Source: Oscillatoria salina IIICB1 (GTDB lineage: Bacteria; Cyanobacteriota; Cyanobacteriia; Cyanobacteriales; SIO1D9). Taken from it: DNA of 64,000 bases. Position numbers and translations under genes: made by a program. The DNA lies in NCBI RefSeq assembly GCF_020144665.1, contig NZ_JAAHBQ010000017.1, positions 1-64,000 of the forward strand. The letters are read 5' to 3'. The notes beneath the pieces are model-generated. The model saw nothing but the letters and a program-made list of their open reading frames with translations, did not search any database and was not told where the DNA came from. Below are positions 1 through 8,926 of the stretch, piece after piece; the stretch's first letter is position 1; the number at the start of each line of letters is the position of its first letter.

Positions 1-66
1 CTGCAAGGAGAGGGGAGAATTTTTTTAACTATGGTTAATTAATTATGAGTATCTAATCTGATTACT

Positions 67-91
67 CCCCCTTCCCTCGTAGGGAAGGGGG
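67..91. repeat. GC-rich inverted repeat downstream of the TPR gene
   Basis: An 11-bp perfect hairpin, CCCCCTTCCCT then CGT then AGGGAAGGGGG, followed by a G-rich stretch (GTTGGGGGGTTAGG). This sequence type is a common dispersed repeat in cyanobacterial spacers, from general knowledge. It lies just past the stop codon of the minus-strand TPR gene, so it may stop that transcript, but there is no T tract on that strand. Confidence 0.5.
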
Positions 92-119
92 TTGGGGGGT
101 TAGGTTAAACAATTCCTAG

Positions 120-1286
120 CTATTGTGGTGTAGGTGTGATTAAAGCTTGGGCTTTTTCTAATAAATCTTGGGCATTATTAGCCCATTCTAAATTAGCTTG
201 GGCTGAGTAAAGATCTACTGCAAATTGTAAAACTCGCTGGGCTTCGCTGTAGCGTTTTTGATTGAAAAAAATTAAGCCAGCAGCATAGTAAGCGTTAGCA
301 TAATTACGGTTAGCTTCGGCGGCACTACGAAACGCGGCGAGGGCAGTGTCGAGAGAGTTTTCTTGGAATAAAATTGTTCCTAAATTATAGTGAGCTTCGG
401 CATAATCTGGTTTAATTTTAATTGCTTGTTGAAATAATTCTTTTGCTTGTTGAAATTGGTTTGCTTGGAGATAAGTAACGCCTAAATAATAATAAGGAGA
501 TGCAGAATCAGGATTTAGTTGAATAGCGCGACGTAAAGTGGCGATCGCGGTTTCAATTTCTCCTAACTCTAACAAAACTTTGCCCAAATTTTCGTGAGCA
601 AAGGCTAATTCGGGATCGAGGGAGATCGCGCGATCGAGATAATTTTTTGCTTGCGGGAGATTATTACCTTGATAAAGCACTTCGCCCAAATTAGCAAAAG
701 CTAAGGCAAAATTAGGATCGGCGAGGGTGCTACGATAAAAGGCTGTGGCTGCGGGCTGTAATTCTCCTTCTTGCTTGAGGGCTAATCCGAGGTTATAGTG
801 TGCCGAGGCGAGGTTAGGATCGAGTTGTGCGGCTAAACGAAAAGCGGCGATCGCTTCGCGGATTTTCCCTGATTCAACTAATTGTAATCCTTTGTTTACT
901 TGGTTAACTGCGGCGGTTTGTCGTTGTAAACTTTCACTGGATGTCTGGGCTAACTGGAAACTAATTGCTTCTGCGGATCTCGCTGGGGCTACGTTTCCCG
1001 TTATTAACATTAAACTCAAAATAATTAAGATTGGGGATTGGGGATTGGGGATTGGGGATTGGGGATTGGGGATTGGGGATTGGGGACTGTTAACTGATAA
1101 CTGCTCACTGTTAACAGCTTTGTTTGTGAATTTTTGCAAATTTTTCTTGACAAACTCGAAAGGTTTCCAACTTAACCCAGAAAATTGCTGAGGAATAAGG
1201 GAAATTAAGTGGTGGTGGGGAATCTGAGGTAAAGAATTTTGTTGATTTTTGAAACAAAATTGCGAACAAATGTTGCTATTGTTCAT
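120..1286 (-). CDS. TPR-repeat protein, probably secreted, with a heptamer repeat inside its N-terminal coding region
   Basis: 388 residues. From about residue 125 to 370 it is a run of TPR units with the usual pattern (for example LDPNLASAHYNLGLAL and IKPDYAEAHYNLGTIL), so it is a protein-protein interaction scaffold. The N-terminus is odd. About 65 residues without recognisable domains are followed by a period-seven stretch (NPQSPIP repeated) encoded by the GGGGATT array, and then by a hydrophobic segment (ILIILSLMLITGNVAPARSA) that resembles a signal peptide with an A-x-A cleavage site. A start inside that segment (TTG or ATG, near 1000-1010) would give a conventional exported TPR protein and would leave the repeat in the leader. 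ATG at 1286 is used here because it is the first in-frame start. The partner is unknown. TPR assignment is firm; the start is not. Confidence 0.8.
   Translation of the reverse strand: MNNSNICSQFCFKNQQNSLPQIPHHHLISLIPQQFSGLSWKPFEFVKKNLQKFTNKAVNSEQLSVNSPQSPIPNPQSPIPNPQSPILIILSLMLITGNVAPARSAEAISFQLAQTSSESLQRQTAAVNQVNKGLQLVESGKIREAIAAFRLAAQLDPNLASAHYNLGLALKQEGELQPAATAFYRSTLADPNFALAFANLGEVLYQGNNLPQAKNYLDRAISLDPELAFAHENLGKVLLELGEIETAIATLRRAIQLNPDSASPYYYLGVTYLQANQFQQAKELFQQAIKIKPDYAEAHYNLGTILFQENSLDTALAAFRSAAEANRNYANAYYAAGLIFFNQKRYSEAQRVLQFAVDLYSAQANLEWANNAQDLLEKAQALITPTPQ
1033..1085. repeat. Heptanucleotide tandem repeat (GGGGATT)x7, STRR type
   Basis: Seven exact copies of GGGGATT from 1033 to 1081 and a partial eighth. 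It is followed directly by TAACTG/CTGATAA-type sequence (1088-1115) that resembles the heptamer arrays at 40504-40587 and 60496-60518. Such short tandemly repeated repetitive heptamers are known from cyanobacterial genomes. Here the array lies within the open frame of the TPR gene. Confidence 0.9.
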
Positions 1287-1507
1287 TAACTTTATAACTA
1301 ATTTACGGTTAGCAAGCTTACTTAATAATTACTCTAGTTTCTCTTAAAAGAAATTGCAATTTTTGTATCAAGGAGAGAAAACGAGTTAGGCTTCATTAAT
1401 AGAGAGCTAGAGAAAGAACCTAATGAGAATCTTTGACTCTCACAATCCTAGCGGCACTAGGGGAAAGATATCGCTCCCCCAAAGTTAAACCGCAATTTAA
1501 CTTATGT

Positions 1508-1514
1508 AAGGAGG
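1508..1514 (+). promoter_or_regulatory. Strong ribosome binding site of the EF-G-like gene
   Basis: AAGGAGG lies seven bases before the ATG at 1521, which fixes that start. An AT-rich hairpin (AAGTTAAA at 1482-1489 with TTTAACTT at 1496-1503) ends four bases before the site and could affect its access. Confidence 0.7.
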
Positions 1515-1520
1515 CAGGTT

Positions 1521-3548
1521 ATGACCAGAAAAGTGGGAAACGGTACTCGCAATGTCGCCATTGTGGGACCGTACTCTAGTGGGAAAACCACCTTATTAGA
1601 AAGTATTTTGTTTGTGACAAAGGCGATCGCGCGTAAAGGTAGCATCAAAGAGGGTAACACAGTCAGCGACAGTGCGGCTGAAGCCCGCGATCGCACGATG
1701 AGTGTAGAAGTATCCATCGCTAGCACCGAAATTTCCGACCTGAATTTCACCTTTGTCGATTGTCCTGGTAGCATCGAATTTGCTCAAGAAACTCAAAACG
1801 CCCTAGTAGGTGTAGATGCAGCCGTAGTCGTTTGCGAACCAGTAATCGAGCGGGTTTTAACTCTCGCTCCTTTGTTCAAATTCCTCGACGACTGGGAAAT
1901 TCCGCACCTAGTTTTCATCAACAAAATGGATCGCTCCAATGACAGCTTTATGGATGTTCTCCACGCACTGAAAGCTGTTTCCACCCGTCCTTTATTACCG
2001 CAACAATACCCAATTCGTCAAAATCGAGAATTAGTCGGCTATATTGACTTAGTAACAGAAGCGGCTTTCCACTACCATGAAGGTAGTCCCGCCGATCCCG
2101 TACCTCTCCCCGAACACCTCAAAGACGAAGAAAAAGCAGCGCGGGAAGAAATGCTCGAAGTTTTGGCAGACTTTGACGACCATTTGCTCGAAGAATTGCT
2201 GGAAGAGATTGAACCGCCTCAAGAAGAAATTCTCCAAGATTTAAAGAAAGATTTAGGTGCAGATTTAATCGTTCCCGTATTCTTTGGTATTGCCGAACAA
2301 GATTACGGCGTGCGACCATTATTAGATGCTTTAGTGCGAGAAGCACCAGCCCCAGAAATTACCGCCGAAAGGATCGGACTAACTGGTCAAACTGACGCTC
2401 CCACTTTGGCGCAAGTGCTGAAAACCTACTATACTCCTCAAGGTGGCAAACTAAGTTTAGTCAGAGTTTGGCAAGGCGAGATTACCGACGGAATGGTTCT
2501 CAACGGCGTTCGTGCTGGTGGTTTGTATAGTTTGATGGGTCAGCAGCAAGAGCCTTTACAGAAAGCCGTAGCAGGTGAAATAATTGCGATCGGACGACTG
2601 GAAGGTATTCAAACCGGAGTAACTCTCAGTCCCAACCAAGCAGAAGAATTACCGAAAGCAGAAGCGATCGTACCAGTTTACGCTTTAGCGATCGCGCCCG
2701 AACGTCGCAAAGACGAAGTTAAACTTTCTTCGGCACTCACGAAACTTTTGGAAGAAGACCCCTCTTTGCGTTGGGAACAACACGGCGACACTCATGAAGT
2801 AATTCTTTGGGGACAAGGCGAAATTCATCTGCAAGTTTCCCTCGATCGCCTGCGCCGTAAATATAATTTACCCATGACGACGCATTTACCGCGAGTCCCT
2901 TACAAAGAAACAATTCGCCAAAGTGGAACTTCTCACGGTCGCTACAAACACCAAACAGGCGGTCATGGCGCATTCGGAGATGTTCATCTAGATATCAAAC
3001 CGCTTTCAAGAGGAGAAGGCTTTAGCTTCCACGAAACCATCGTCGGCGGTGTTGTCCCTAAACAATATATTCCCGGCGTAGAAACAGGCGTGCGTGAATA
3101 TCTCGCACAAGGTCCTTTAGGTTTCCCCGTCGTAGATGTAGATGTCACCCTGACTAACGGATCTTACCACTCAGTTGATAGTTCCGAGCAAGCATTTAAA
3201 CAAGCGGCTCGAATTGCGATGACTGAAGGAATGCCGAAATGCCAGCCAACTTTGCTCGAACCGATTTTAGCAATTAAAGTTTGTGCGCCTTCGGAGTTTA
3301 CCTCGAAAGCCCTACAGCTAATTAGCGGACGACGAGGACAAATTTTGGGTTACGAACCTCGCACCGACTGGCAAGGTTGGGACGAAGTTACAGCTTATCT
3401 ACCCCAAGCCGAGATGCACAACTTTATTATCGAGTTGCGATCGCTAACAATGGGCGTTGGCTTCTTTAATTGGGAATACAATCATCTCCAAGAAGTACCC
3501 GATAAAGTTGCCGAGTCTGTCTTAGCGATGATGAGTCACGCTGAATAA
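1521..3548 (+). CDS. EF-G-like translational GTPase (EF-G2 type)
   Basis: 675 residues, close to the length of EF-G and EF-G2 proteins. G1 is GPYSSGKT (residues 16-23), G4 is NKMD (134-137), and the C-terminal half has the EF-G domain II-V layout (for example GGHGAFGDVHLDIKP and a final EF-G C domain). It should be a ribosome-associated GTPase, but it is a paralogue rather than the main elongation factor. Switch I reads DRTMSVEVS instead of the usual RGITI-type sequence. G3 reads DCPGSIEF, so Ser84 sits where EF-G has the catalytic His of DTPGHVDF. The gene stands alone between a minus-strand gene and a strong terminator. Family assignment is firm; function in translocation, recycling or stress is not known. 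Confidence 0.85.
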   Translation: MTRKVGNGTRNVAIVGPYSSGKTTLLESILFVTKAIARKGSIKEGNTVSDSAAEARDRTMSVEVSIASTEISDLNFTFVDCPGSIEFAQETQNALVGVDAAVVVCEPVIERVLTLAPLFKFLDDWEIPHLVFINKMDRSNDSFMDVLHALKAVSTRPLLPQQYPIRQNRELVGYIDLVTEAAFHYHEGSPADPVPLPEHLKDEEKAAREEMLEVLADFDDHLLEELLEEIEPPQEEILQDLKKDLGADLIVPVFFGIAEQDYGVRPLLDALVREAPAPEITAERIGLTGQTDAPTLAQVLKTYYTPQGGKLSLVRVWQGEITDGMVLNGVRAGGLYSLMGQQQEPLQKAVAGEIIAIGRLEGIQTGVTLSPNQAEELPKAEAIVPVYALAIAPERRKDEVKLSSALTKLLEEDPSLRWEQHGDTHEVILWGQGEIHLQVSLDRLRRKYNLPMTTHLPRVPYKETIRQSGTSHGRYKHQTGGHGAFGDVHLDIKPLSRGEGFSFHETIVGGVVPKQYIPGVETGVREYLAQGPLGFPVVDVDVTLTNGSYHSVDSSEQAFKQAARIAMTEGMPKCQPTLLEPILAIKVCAPSEFTSKALQLISGRRGQILGYEPRTDWQGWDEVTAYLPQAEMHNFIIELRSLTMGVGFFNWEYNHLQEVPDKVAESVLAMMSHAE

Positions 3549-3593
3549 AACATTTTGAGGGTAGGATATAGTTATCTACCCTCAAAATGTTTT
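3547..3593 (+). terminator. Long perfect hairpin terminator after the EF-G-like gene
   Basis: An 18-bp perfect inverted repeat (arms 3547-3564 and 3576-3593) with an 11-base loop begins at the stop codon. The arm starts with AAAACATTTT and ends in GAGGGTAG, so the hairpin has a GC-richer core flanked by A and T runs. It can act on both strands. Confidence 0.8.
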
Positions 3594-3667
3594 CTTTAAA
3601 TCAGGCTTAAACTATCTGGTTTATTAGTAATTGAAATAGCTCGAAATCTTTGCTCCTCAAGCCAGAT

Positions 3668-4337
3668 ATGAGTTTACTGATTTCCACAATTATTGCCCTG
3701 ATTGCTTGGATAATTGTCTACACGCCAGAACAAATCGCGGTCGAAAAAAATCGTCAAACCGTGCGCGCGATCGCCTTTTTAGTTGCGATTTTAGCGAGTT
3801 TAATTTCACTTTATCGAGTAATGTGGCGCTTCGCGATCGTTATACCTGCGGGTAACGTCGGTGTTGTCGAAGTTTTTGGTCAAGTTAGCGATCGTACTCT
3901 TAACCCAGGCGTTCATTTAATTAATCCTTTTGCCGATATAATTACAGAAAAAAATGAGCGAGAGTCTATCTCCATTAGGCTTTATTGTTGAAGAAACCTT
4001 GTTAAGAGAAGTTATTTTACCAGAAGAAATCCAAGCAGCAATTCAAGAAAAACTAACTGCTCAACAAGAAAGTGAACGTCAAGAATTTATTAACTCTCAA
4101 GAACGCCAGCAGCTAGAATTTACGATTGAAAAAGCTCAGAAAGAAGCTGAACGTCAAAAAATTGAAGCACAAGCAACCGCAGAAGCCCAACGCATTCTTT
4201 CTCAAGGATTAACCGAACAAGTGCTGCGTTTAAAAGCAATTGAAGCAACACAAAAACTAGCCGAATCAGATAACACTAAAGTGATTATTATTGGTGGTAG
4301 CGAAGCAGGAACACCCATAATTTTACCGGGGCAATAG
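3668..4337 (+). pseudogene. SPFH/prohibitin-family gene with internal deletion and frameshift
   Basis: The first open part (3668 to 3991) encodes two membrane segments and the start of an SPFH domain (IPAGNVGVVEVFGQV, NPGVHLINPFADI), then runs out of frame to a stop. The second part (from about 3957 to 4337, another frame) encodes the end of the SPFH domain (SPLGFIVEETLLREV) and the usual Glu/Lys/Gln-rich coiled coil, ending in KVIIIGG. In intact relatives these are joined by about 110-120 residues that are absent here. The junction is near an A7 run at 3948-3954. The gene is therefore dead, or makes two fragments. A different SPFH protein, at 55325-56236, is intact. Confidence 0.8.
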
Positions 4338-4524
4338 CCCTCGATTGGCAATGGCTACTTTCTCAAAAACTTGACAATTAAGAGCGGAAAATACCAAAAT
4401 TTTCTTGAGCTATCTACCTTGAACTAAGAAAAAGAAATAAATTAGCCAAAAAAATTTTTGGATTGCCAATCGCCATTAAATCTTGTCTTAACTCGCCTTA
4501 AATTTGCAAGTTTATTTTCTTTTC

Positions 4525-5841
4525 TTAACGAATGCGAGAGACAATTTGCCAATACTGTCTAGCAATAATTTCCGGGGTAAACTTAGACTGAAGGTAACTA
4601 CGTCCAGAATTTCCCAAAACAGCAGTTAATTCAGAATCATTAGCCAAACGGCGAATAAAGTTAGCCAAAGCAGTTCCGTCGCCATTATCAAAAGCTTCAC
4701 CGCAGTTAGCTTCCGCCAATAAATTCCTTAAATAAGAATGAGGTTCGCAAATTGCCGCTACCGGACGACCAGCAGCTAAAATGCCATATAATTTGCTAGG
4801 GGCTATTAACCCTTCCATACCCGGACTCACGCTAACTAAGGAAAGGTCGCAAGCTGTGAGAGAATAGGGAAGAACGCTCCTATCTTGATAAGGTAAAAAT
4901 CGACAATTAGTTAATCCTAAACTGCATACTTGTTCCAAACATTGTTTGCGCTTTGCACCATTACCAATAAAAACAAACTGTATTGGTGTTGGTTCGTTAC
5001 TAAGTTGTGCTGCTGCCGCTAAGATGGTATCCATATCGTGACAGCGACCCATATTACCCGAATAAAGTACGGTAAACTTGTTCGCCAGATCGAATTCGCA
5101 AGCAAACCAATTATCCTGTTTGTCGATCGGTTTGATCCAGTTAGGATTAGCCCAACTATGAATTACCGTAATTTTATCGGCTATTTCCGGGCATTCAGCA
5201 ACAATGCGCTCTTTCATACTCGAACTAAGAACGATCGCGCTTTGAGCATTTTTCCACACTTGTCGATTTAACCAACGCCAAATACGGACTAGCCAATGTT
5301 TTTCAGGAATGACGTGCAGATTGACGGCAATGTCTGGATAAATATCGTAAAGCAGACAGACATAGGGAAGACCGAATAGTAAATGAGCGAAATAGCCTAA
5401 AATCGGTAGATAGGGCGGTTCCGTTGTCAGCAGTAAAACATCGCCGCGATTAACACTTTTGCATAAATGGATTGCCGCACGCAAGCAAAATAATAATCCA
5501 TTTAAAGCTCTAGCGCGAATTCGACGCGACCACATTCTCGAAGTACGCGATCGCCTTACTTGTATCTTTCCATCCCTTTCTATCTTCGGCGCTTTGTCTT
5601 CACCATAAGCATATCCGGGCTGTCCTGTAAAGATATTGACTTGTAAACCTAGCTTTCCTAGCTGCGTTGCTAGTTCGGAAATTAGTTGACCTGTAGCGGC
5701 GTAGTCAGGAGGATAAAATTGGCTGATAATCGACAGTTTAATCGGTTTCCTGTGTCGTCGGCTGTGCTGAATTGTCTTTTCTTTGGGGGCATCTAATGTT
5801 CTCAAAAGCGGTTTTAAGGTATAGTTATCTAGCATGGACAA
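4525..5841 (-). CDS. Glycosyltransferase family 4, WbuB-like
   Basis: 438 residues with a GT-B fold. The N-terminal domain starts at SIISQFYPPDYAATGQLISEL, typical of WbuB/CapM-like enzymes that extend capsular or O-antigen chains in the cytoplasm. The C-terminal domain has the sugar-nucleotide motif EGLIAPSKLYGILAAGRPV, where the second Glu of the E-x7-E pair is Lys, as is usual in this subfamily. Start: TTG at 5841 has GAGAGG seven bases upstream; ATG at 5835 is the alternative. It is the last gene of the minus-strand polysaccharide run, separated from the next by about 700 bases, so it may be transcribed on its own. Donor and acceptor sugars cannot be told. Confidence 0.85.
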   Translation of the reverse strand: MSMLDNYTLKPLLRTLDAPKEKTIQHSRRHRKPIKLSIISQFYPPDYAATGQLISELATQLGKLGLQVNIFTGQPGYAYGEDKAPKIERDGKIQVRRSRTSRMWSRRIRARALNGLLFCLRAAIHLCKSVNRGDVLLLTTEPPYLPILGYFAHLLFGLPYVCLLYDIYPDIAVNLHVIPEKHWLVRIWRWLNRQVWKNAQSAIVLSSSMKERIVAECPEIADKITVIHSWANPNWIKPIDKQDNWFACEFDLANKFTVLYSGNMGRCHDMDTILAAAAQLSNEPTPIQFVFIGNGAKRKQCLEQVCSLGLTNCRFLPYQDRSVLPYSLTACDLSLVSVSPGMEGLIAPSKLYGILAAGRPVAAICEPHSYLRNLLAEANCGEAFDNGDGTALANFIRRLANDSELTAVLGNSGRSYLQSKFTPEIIARQYWQIVSRIR

Positions 5842-6542
5842 TATTTTACCTCTCGGTTGATTGTTCCTGTGGCTGCGACCAGATTATCAATGTCGATCCC
5901 GGAGTTATAACCAATAGCCGATGTTGTGCTTTTTGTAGTTACTCCGATTAATTGGTGGTAGTTGGCTTTGATACCCCTGGCAATAGCGATTTCCATTAAC
6001 TTGAGTTGCATTTTTCGCCCTGATACTTGTTAAGTTCTAGTTAGCGATCGCTCTAACTGTTTGACGAGTCAATCTCGCTTTTGACAGATTCATAATATAC
6101 CAAGCTACCAATTAAACTGGTTGCATTCCGGATTTTAGCGCAGATTTTTTGCAAAACCGAGATAATTTTCTACCTTTAGGTAAAAAAAATTGCCCGTTTT
6201 GACTTCCTTATTCTTTTATGCTATTTTTAACAATTTATGCCATAATTATCCGTTTTAAAAATGATTTTACAATCTCGCCTTGCTCTTCACTAACTCTAAG
6301 CAAATTATTTCCCTTTATGAAGGTATTATGAAGCACTTTATCTCGATAGCTATCTTTTTTCAAGAGTTACAGATAAAATTGATTTGCTTAAAATAAGCTG
6401 ACTAGCTGTCAGAAAAACCTTCAACCTCTACCTAAAGTAAGAAATTTATTATTTTTGAGTAAAAAATTAAGTTTTCAAGAAATTAATCGGGATCTTTATT
6501 ATTTTGTCCTCACAAAAATGTTTGAGATTGAGAGTTTAATTT
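5842..6542. other. AT-rich spacer between two glycosyltransferase genes
   Basis: About 700 bases with no gene I can support. A minus-strand open frame of 60 codons (5829-6011, ATG, weak ribosome site) overlaps the next gene's start by 13 bases but matches no family I know. From 6100 on the sequence is mostly A and T, with a small hairpin (TACCTTTAGGTA near 6170). It probably holds the promoter of the glycosyltransferase at 4525-5841. Confidence 0.4.
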
Positions 6543-7751
6543 TTACTTAGGCTGAATATTAGAATTAAAATCAGGGCAAGATTTACCTTCGAGGATTGAA
6601 GTATAAACAGTAGTGAGATGGTTAGATATCGTTTCCCAAGCATATCTTTCTGCTACCAGTAATTTGCCATTAACGCCCATTTGCTGTCTTAATTGAGGAG
6701 ATGTCAGTAAAGTCGCGATCGCCTCTTTTACCGCTTCCAGGGAATTTTCAACTACCAATCCAGCTTCAAAAGCAGCAATTTCCGGCGCAATTTGCACCCC
6801 AGGAGTAACAATTACTGGTAAACTAGCAGCCATCGCTTCTGCTATAGCTACGCCGAAATTTTCGGAAAATGACGGCAAAACAAACAAATCTGCACCTTGC
6901 AGCAATATTTGTTTATCTTCTCCCGCAACAAAACCAGCAAAAGAAGTACAAGAAGCTATGCCTAAAGAAGCAGCTAAATCCTCAAGATAACTGATATATT
7001 CTGCCTCGCCCGAACCGGCTAAAATCAAGTGAAACTGATGTTTTTCAGCAGTTATTTTACCTAATGCTTGAATTAACAAATCTGGACGTTTTTTATAGTG
7101 AAGACGAGAGAGAAATAATACTATTGGTATTTCAGGAGATATGGCATATTTTTGCCTAATTTTTTCTTTGGCTAAAGGTAAAGCAGACACGGGTTTAACT
7201 CCTAAAGGGAGAATAAAGCTAGGAGTATTAATCCCAAAATTGCGGACATCTGTTGCTTCACCAGAAGAAGTACAATGAATAGCGGCGGCACGAGTTAGAT
7301 TGCGTCGCTCGATCAAAGTAGTGTATACTTGTTTTTTAAGTTTACTTTGTGCCAGCGCCCAAGGCGTAAGTTGACCGATAGTGCTAACAACATAAGGGAC
7401 TTTTTGTTTTCTAGCGATCGCTGCTGCCGCAGTGGAAGCAAAAGAGAATAGATAATGGGTATGAACTAGATCGTAATGTTTAATATTTTGCCATAACCAA
7501 CGAGCAAGAGCCGCAGAAAAAATATATTCTTTTAAAGGTGGAGAAAATCTCGGCAAAAACCAAACAGGAACACCTTCATAGTCAACAAGCTGATTTAAAG
7601 GTACATCTAGTAATTCACTGCCATTATCATTAGTAGTAGCAATTTCTGCATCAATACCACGCGATCGCAAATGTTTAACAAAATTCAAAACCACATGAGT
7701 CGGTCCTCCTAATGCGAGACTGACTGAAGGAATAACGTGCAAAATTTTCAC
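6543..7751 (-). CDS. Glycosyltransferase family 4
   Basis: 402 residues with a GT-B fold. The N-terminal domain begins MKILHVIPSVSLALGGPTHV, a glycine-rich acceptor-side loop. The C-terminal donor domain has SENFGVAIAEAMAASLPVIV with both Glu of the E-x7-E motif, so it should be catalytic and retaining. The start is GTG at 7751, preceded by GGAG eight bases upstream. The stop of the upstream gene (TAA, 7752-7754) abuts this start, so the two are co-transcribed and probably translationally coupled. Its likely role is adding one sugar of the polysaccharide repeat at the cytoplasmic face. The sugar is not known. Confidence 0.87.
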   Translation of the reverse strand: MKILHVIPSVSLALGGPTHVVLNFVKHLRSRGIDAEIATTNDNGSELLDVPLNQLVDYEGVPVWFLPRFSPPLKEYIFSAALARWLWQNIKHYDLVHTHYLFSFASTAAAAIARKQKVPYVVSTIGQLTPWALAQSKLKKQVYTTLIERRNLTRAAAIHCTSSGEATDVRNFGINTPSFILPLGVKPVSALPLAKEKIRQKYAISPEIPIVLFLSRLHYKKRPDLLIQALGKITAEKHQFHLILAGSGEAEYISYLEDLAASLGIASCTSFAGFVAGEDKQILLQGADLFVLPSFSENFGVAIAEAMAASLPVIVTPGVQIAPEIAAFEAGLVVENSLEAVKEAIATLLTSPQLRQQMGVNGKLLVAERYAWETISNHLTTVYTSILEGKSCPDFNSNIQPK

Positions 7752-8909
7752 TTAATCAACTCCGCAAGTAAAACTTTCAATTAATGCAGCCAATTTATGC
7801 TTAAACTGTTCGTAGCCAAAAGTATCTCTAACTCGCTGGCGGAGAATTTCTGGTTGAGACAAAATAGAATGGGGATGAGTTCCTTGTAAAATTTGGCTGA
7901 GATTAGTTGCGATTTCTCCGACATTATCGGGATCGACTAAAACGCCTAATTCGCCATGACAAAGTGCATCAACTGCACCATCTATTTTGCCTCCTAATGT
8001 AGGTTTACCACAAGCAAGTGCTTCTAGGTAGACGATCCCAAAACCTTCATTTTTACTAGGCATAGCAAAAACATCGCACAAATTATAATGTTCGGCAAGT
8101 TCTTCATCGGGAACAAAACCCGCCAGCGTGACGCAATCTGCTAAATTAAGTTTAGTAATTAACTGTTCGATCCGAGAGCGATCGCTACCCTTACCCACTA
8201 ACAGATAATGTACATTAGGTATAGAAGTGCGAATTTGGGGTAAAGCGTAGAGAATTTGTTCATAACCTTTACTACGTTCGCTGTTATCAAGTCTCGCTAC
8301 TGTTAAAATAACTGGTTGTTCTGGTTTTAATCCGTAACGCTTCAGCAAATGTGGAGGTTTAGGAGCAATTTGAAACCTACTAACATCAACAGTATTAGGT
8401 AAAATCGAAACTTTGGTAGGTTCGAGATTTTGTTCCGCAATCAGAATTTCGCGGGTATAACTGCTGACTGCTAAAATTCTATCTGCTTGCTGCAAAGCAG
8501 TTTTTAAACTAGGATTTTCAATATTCCAAGCTTCTACTCCGTGTGCAACTCCCCAGTAAGGAATACCAGCTATTTTTTTTAACCAATAAGCAGCAGGTGT
8601 AAAATTAAGATGAGTAGCAATAACTAAGTTAGGTTTTTGCCAAAGTCCATATCCCATAATTTGAGCAGCAAAAATTGCGGTTCTTAAACCTACAGGTGAA
8701 TTCCCGGCAAAATAATAGTTAGTTTTTTCTAAAAATTTGTAACTTGACAAATACTGAGTATCGTGCTTAAGAAAAACCTGGAAACTACTTTCAGGTAATA
8801 ATTCTTGTAAAGCCTGTAAAAATACAGCCGAATAAACTTGAATTCCTCCCTTAAATTCAAAAATATTCGGAAACCATAAATTGAAAGATAAATTTTCTTT
8901 TTTTTTCAT
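7752..8909 (-). CDS. Glycosyltransferase family 4
   Basis: 385 residues with a GT-B fold. The N-terminal part has FEFKGGIQVYSAVFLQAL (GG loop) and the donor domain has KNEGFGIVYLEALACGKPTL with an intact E-x7-E motif. The ATG at 8909 is followed by a Lys run (MKKKENL). It ends directly against the GTG of the next glycosyltransferase and begins 17 bases after the previous gene's stop, so it sits inside a tight operon. A retaining transferase acting on an undecaprenyl-linked or similar intermediate is the likely role; the substrate is unknown. Confidence 0.87.
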   Translation of the reverse strand: MKKKENLSFNLWFPNIFEFKGGIQVYSAVFLQALQELLPESSFQVFLKHDTQYLSSYKFLEKTNYYFAGNSPVGLRTAIFAAQIMGYGLWQKPNLVIATHLNFTPAAYWLKKIAGIPYWGVAHGVEAWNIENPSLKTALQQADRILAVSSYTREILIAEQNLEPTKVSILPNTVDVSRFQIAPKPPHLLKRYGLKPEQPVILTVARLDNSERSKGYEQILYALPQIRTSIPNVHYLLVGKGSDRSRIEQLITKLNLADCVTLAGFVPDEELAEHYNLCDVFAMPSKNEGFGIVYLEALACGKPTLGGKIDGAVDALCHGELGVLVDPDNVGEIATNLSQILQGTHPHSILSQPEILRQRVRDTFGYEQFKHKLAALIESFTCGVD

Positions 8910-8926
8910 TAACCTTAGTTCTTATG

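Noticed and set aside
892-1191. Plus-strand frame with GIGDWGL repeats
   Set aside because: It is the heptamer array read on the other strand, opposite the TPR gene.
5829-6011. A 60-codon minus-strand open frame overlapping the start of a glycosyltransferase gene
   Set aside because: Weak ribosome site and no similarity to any family I know. It may be real, but nothing in the sequence supports it.
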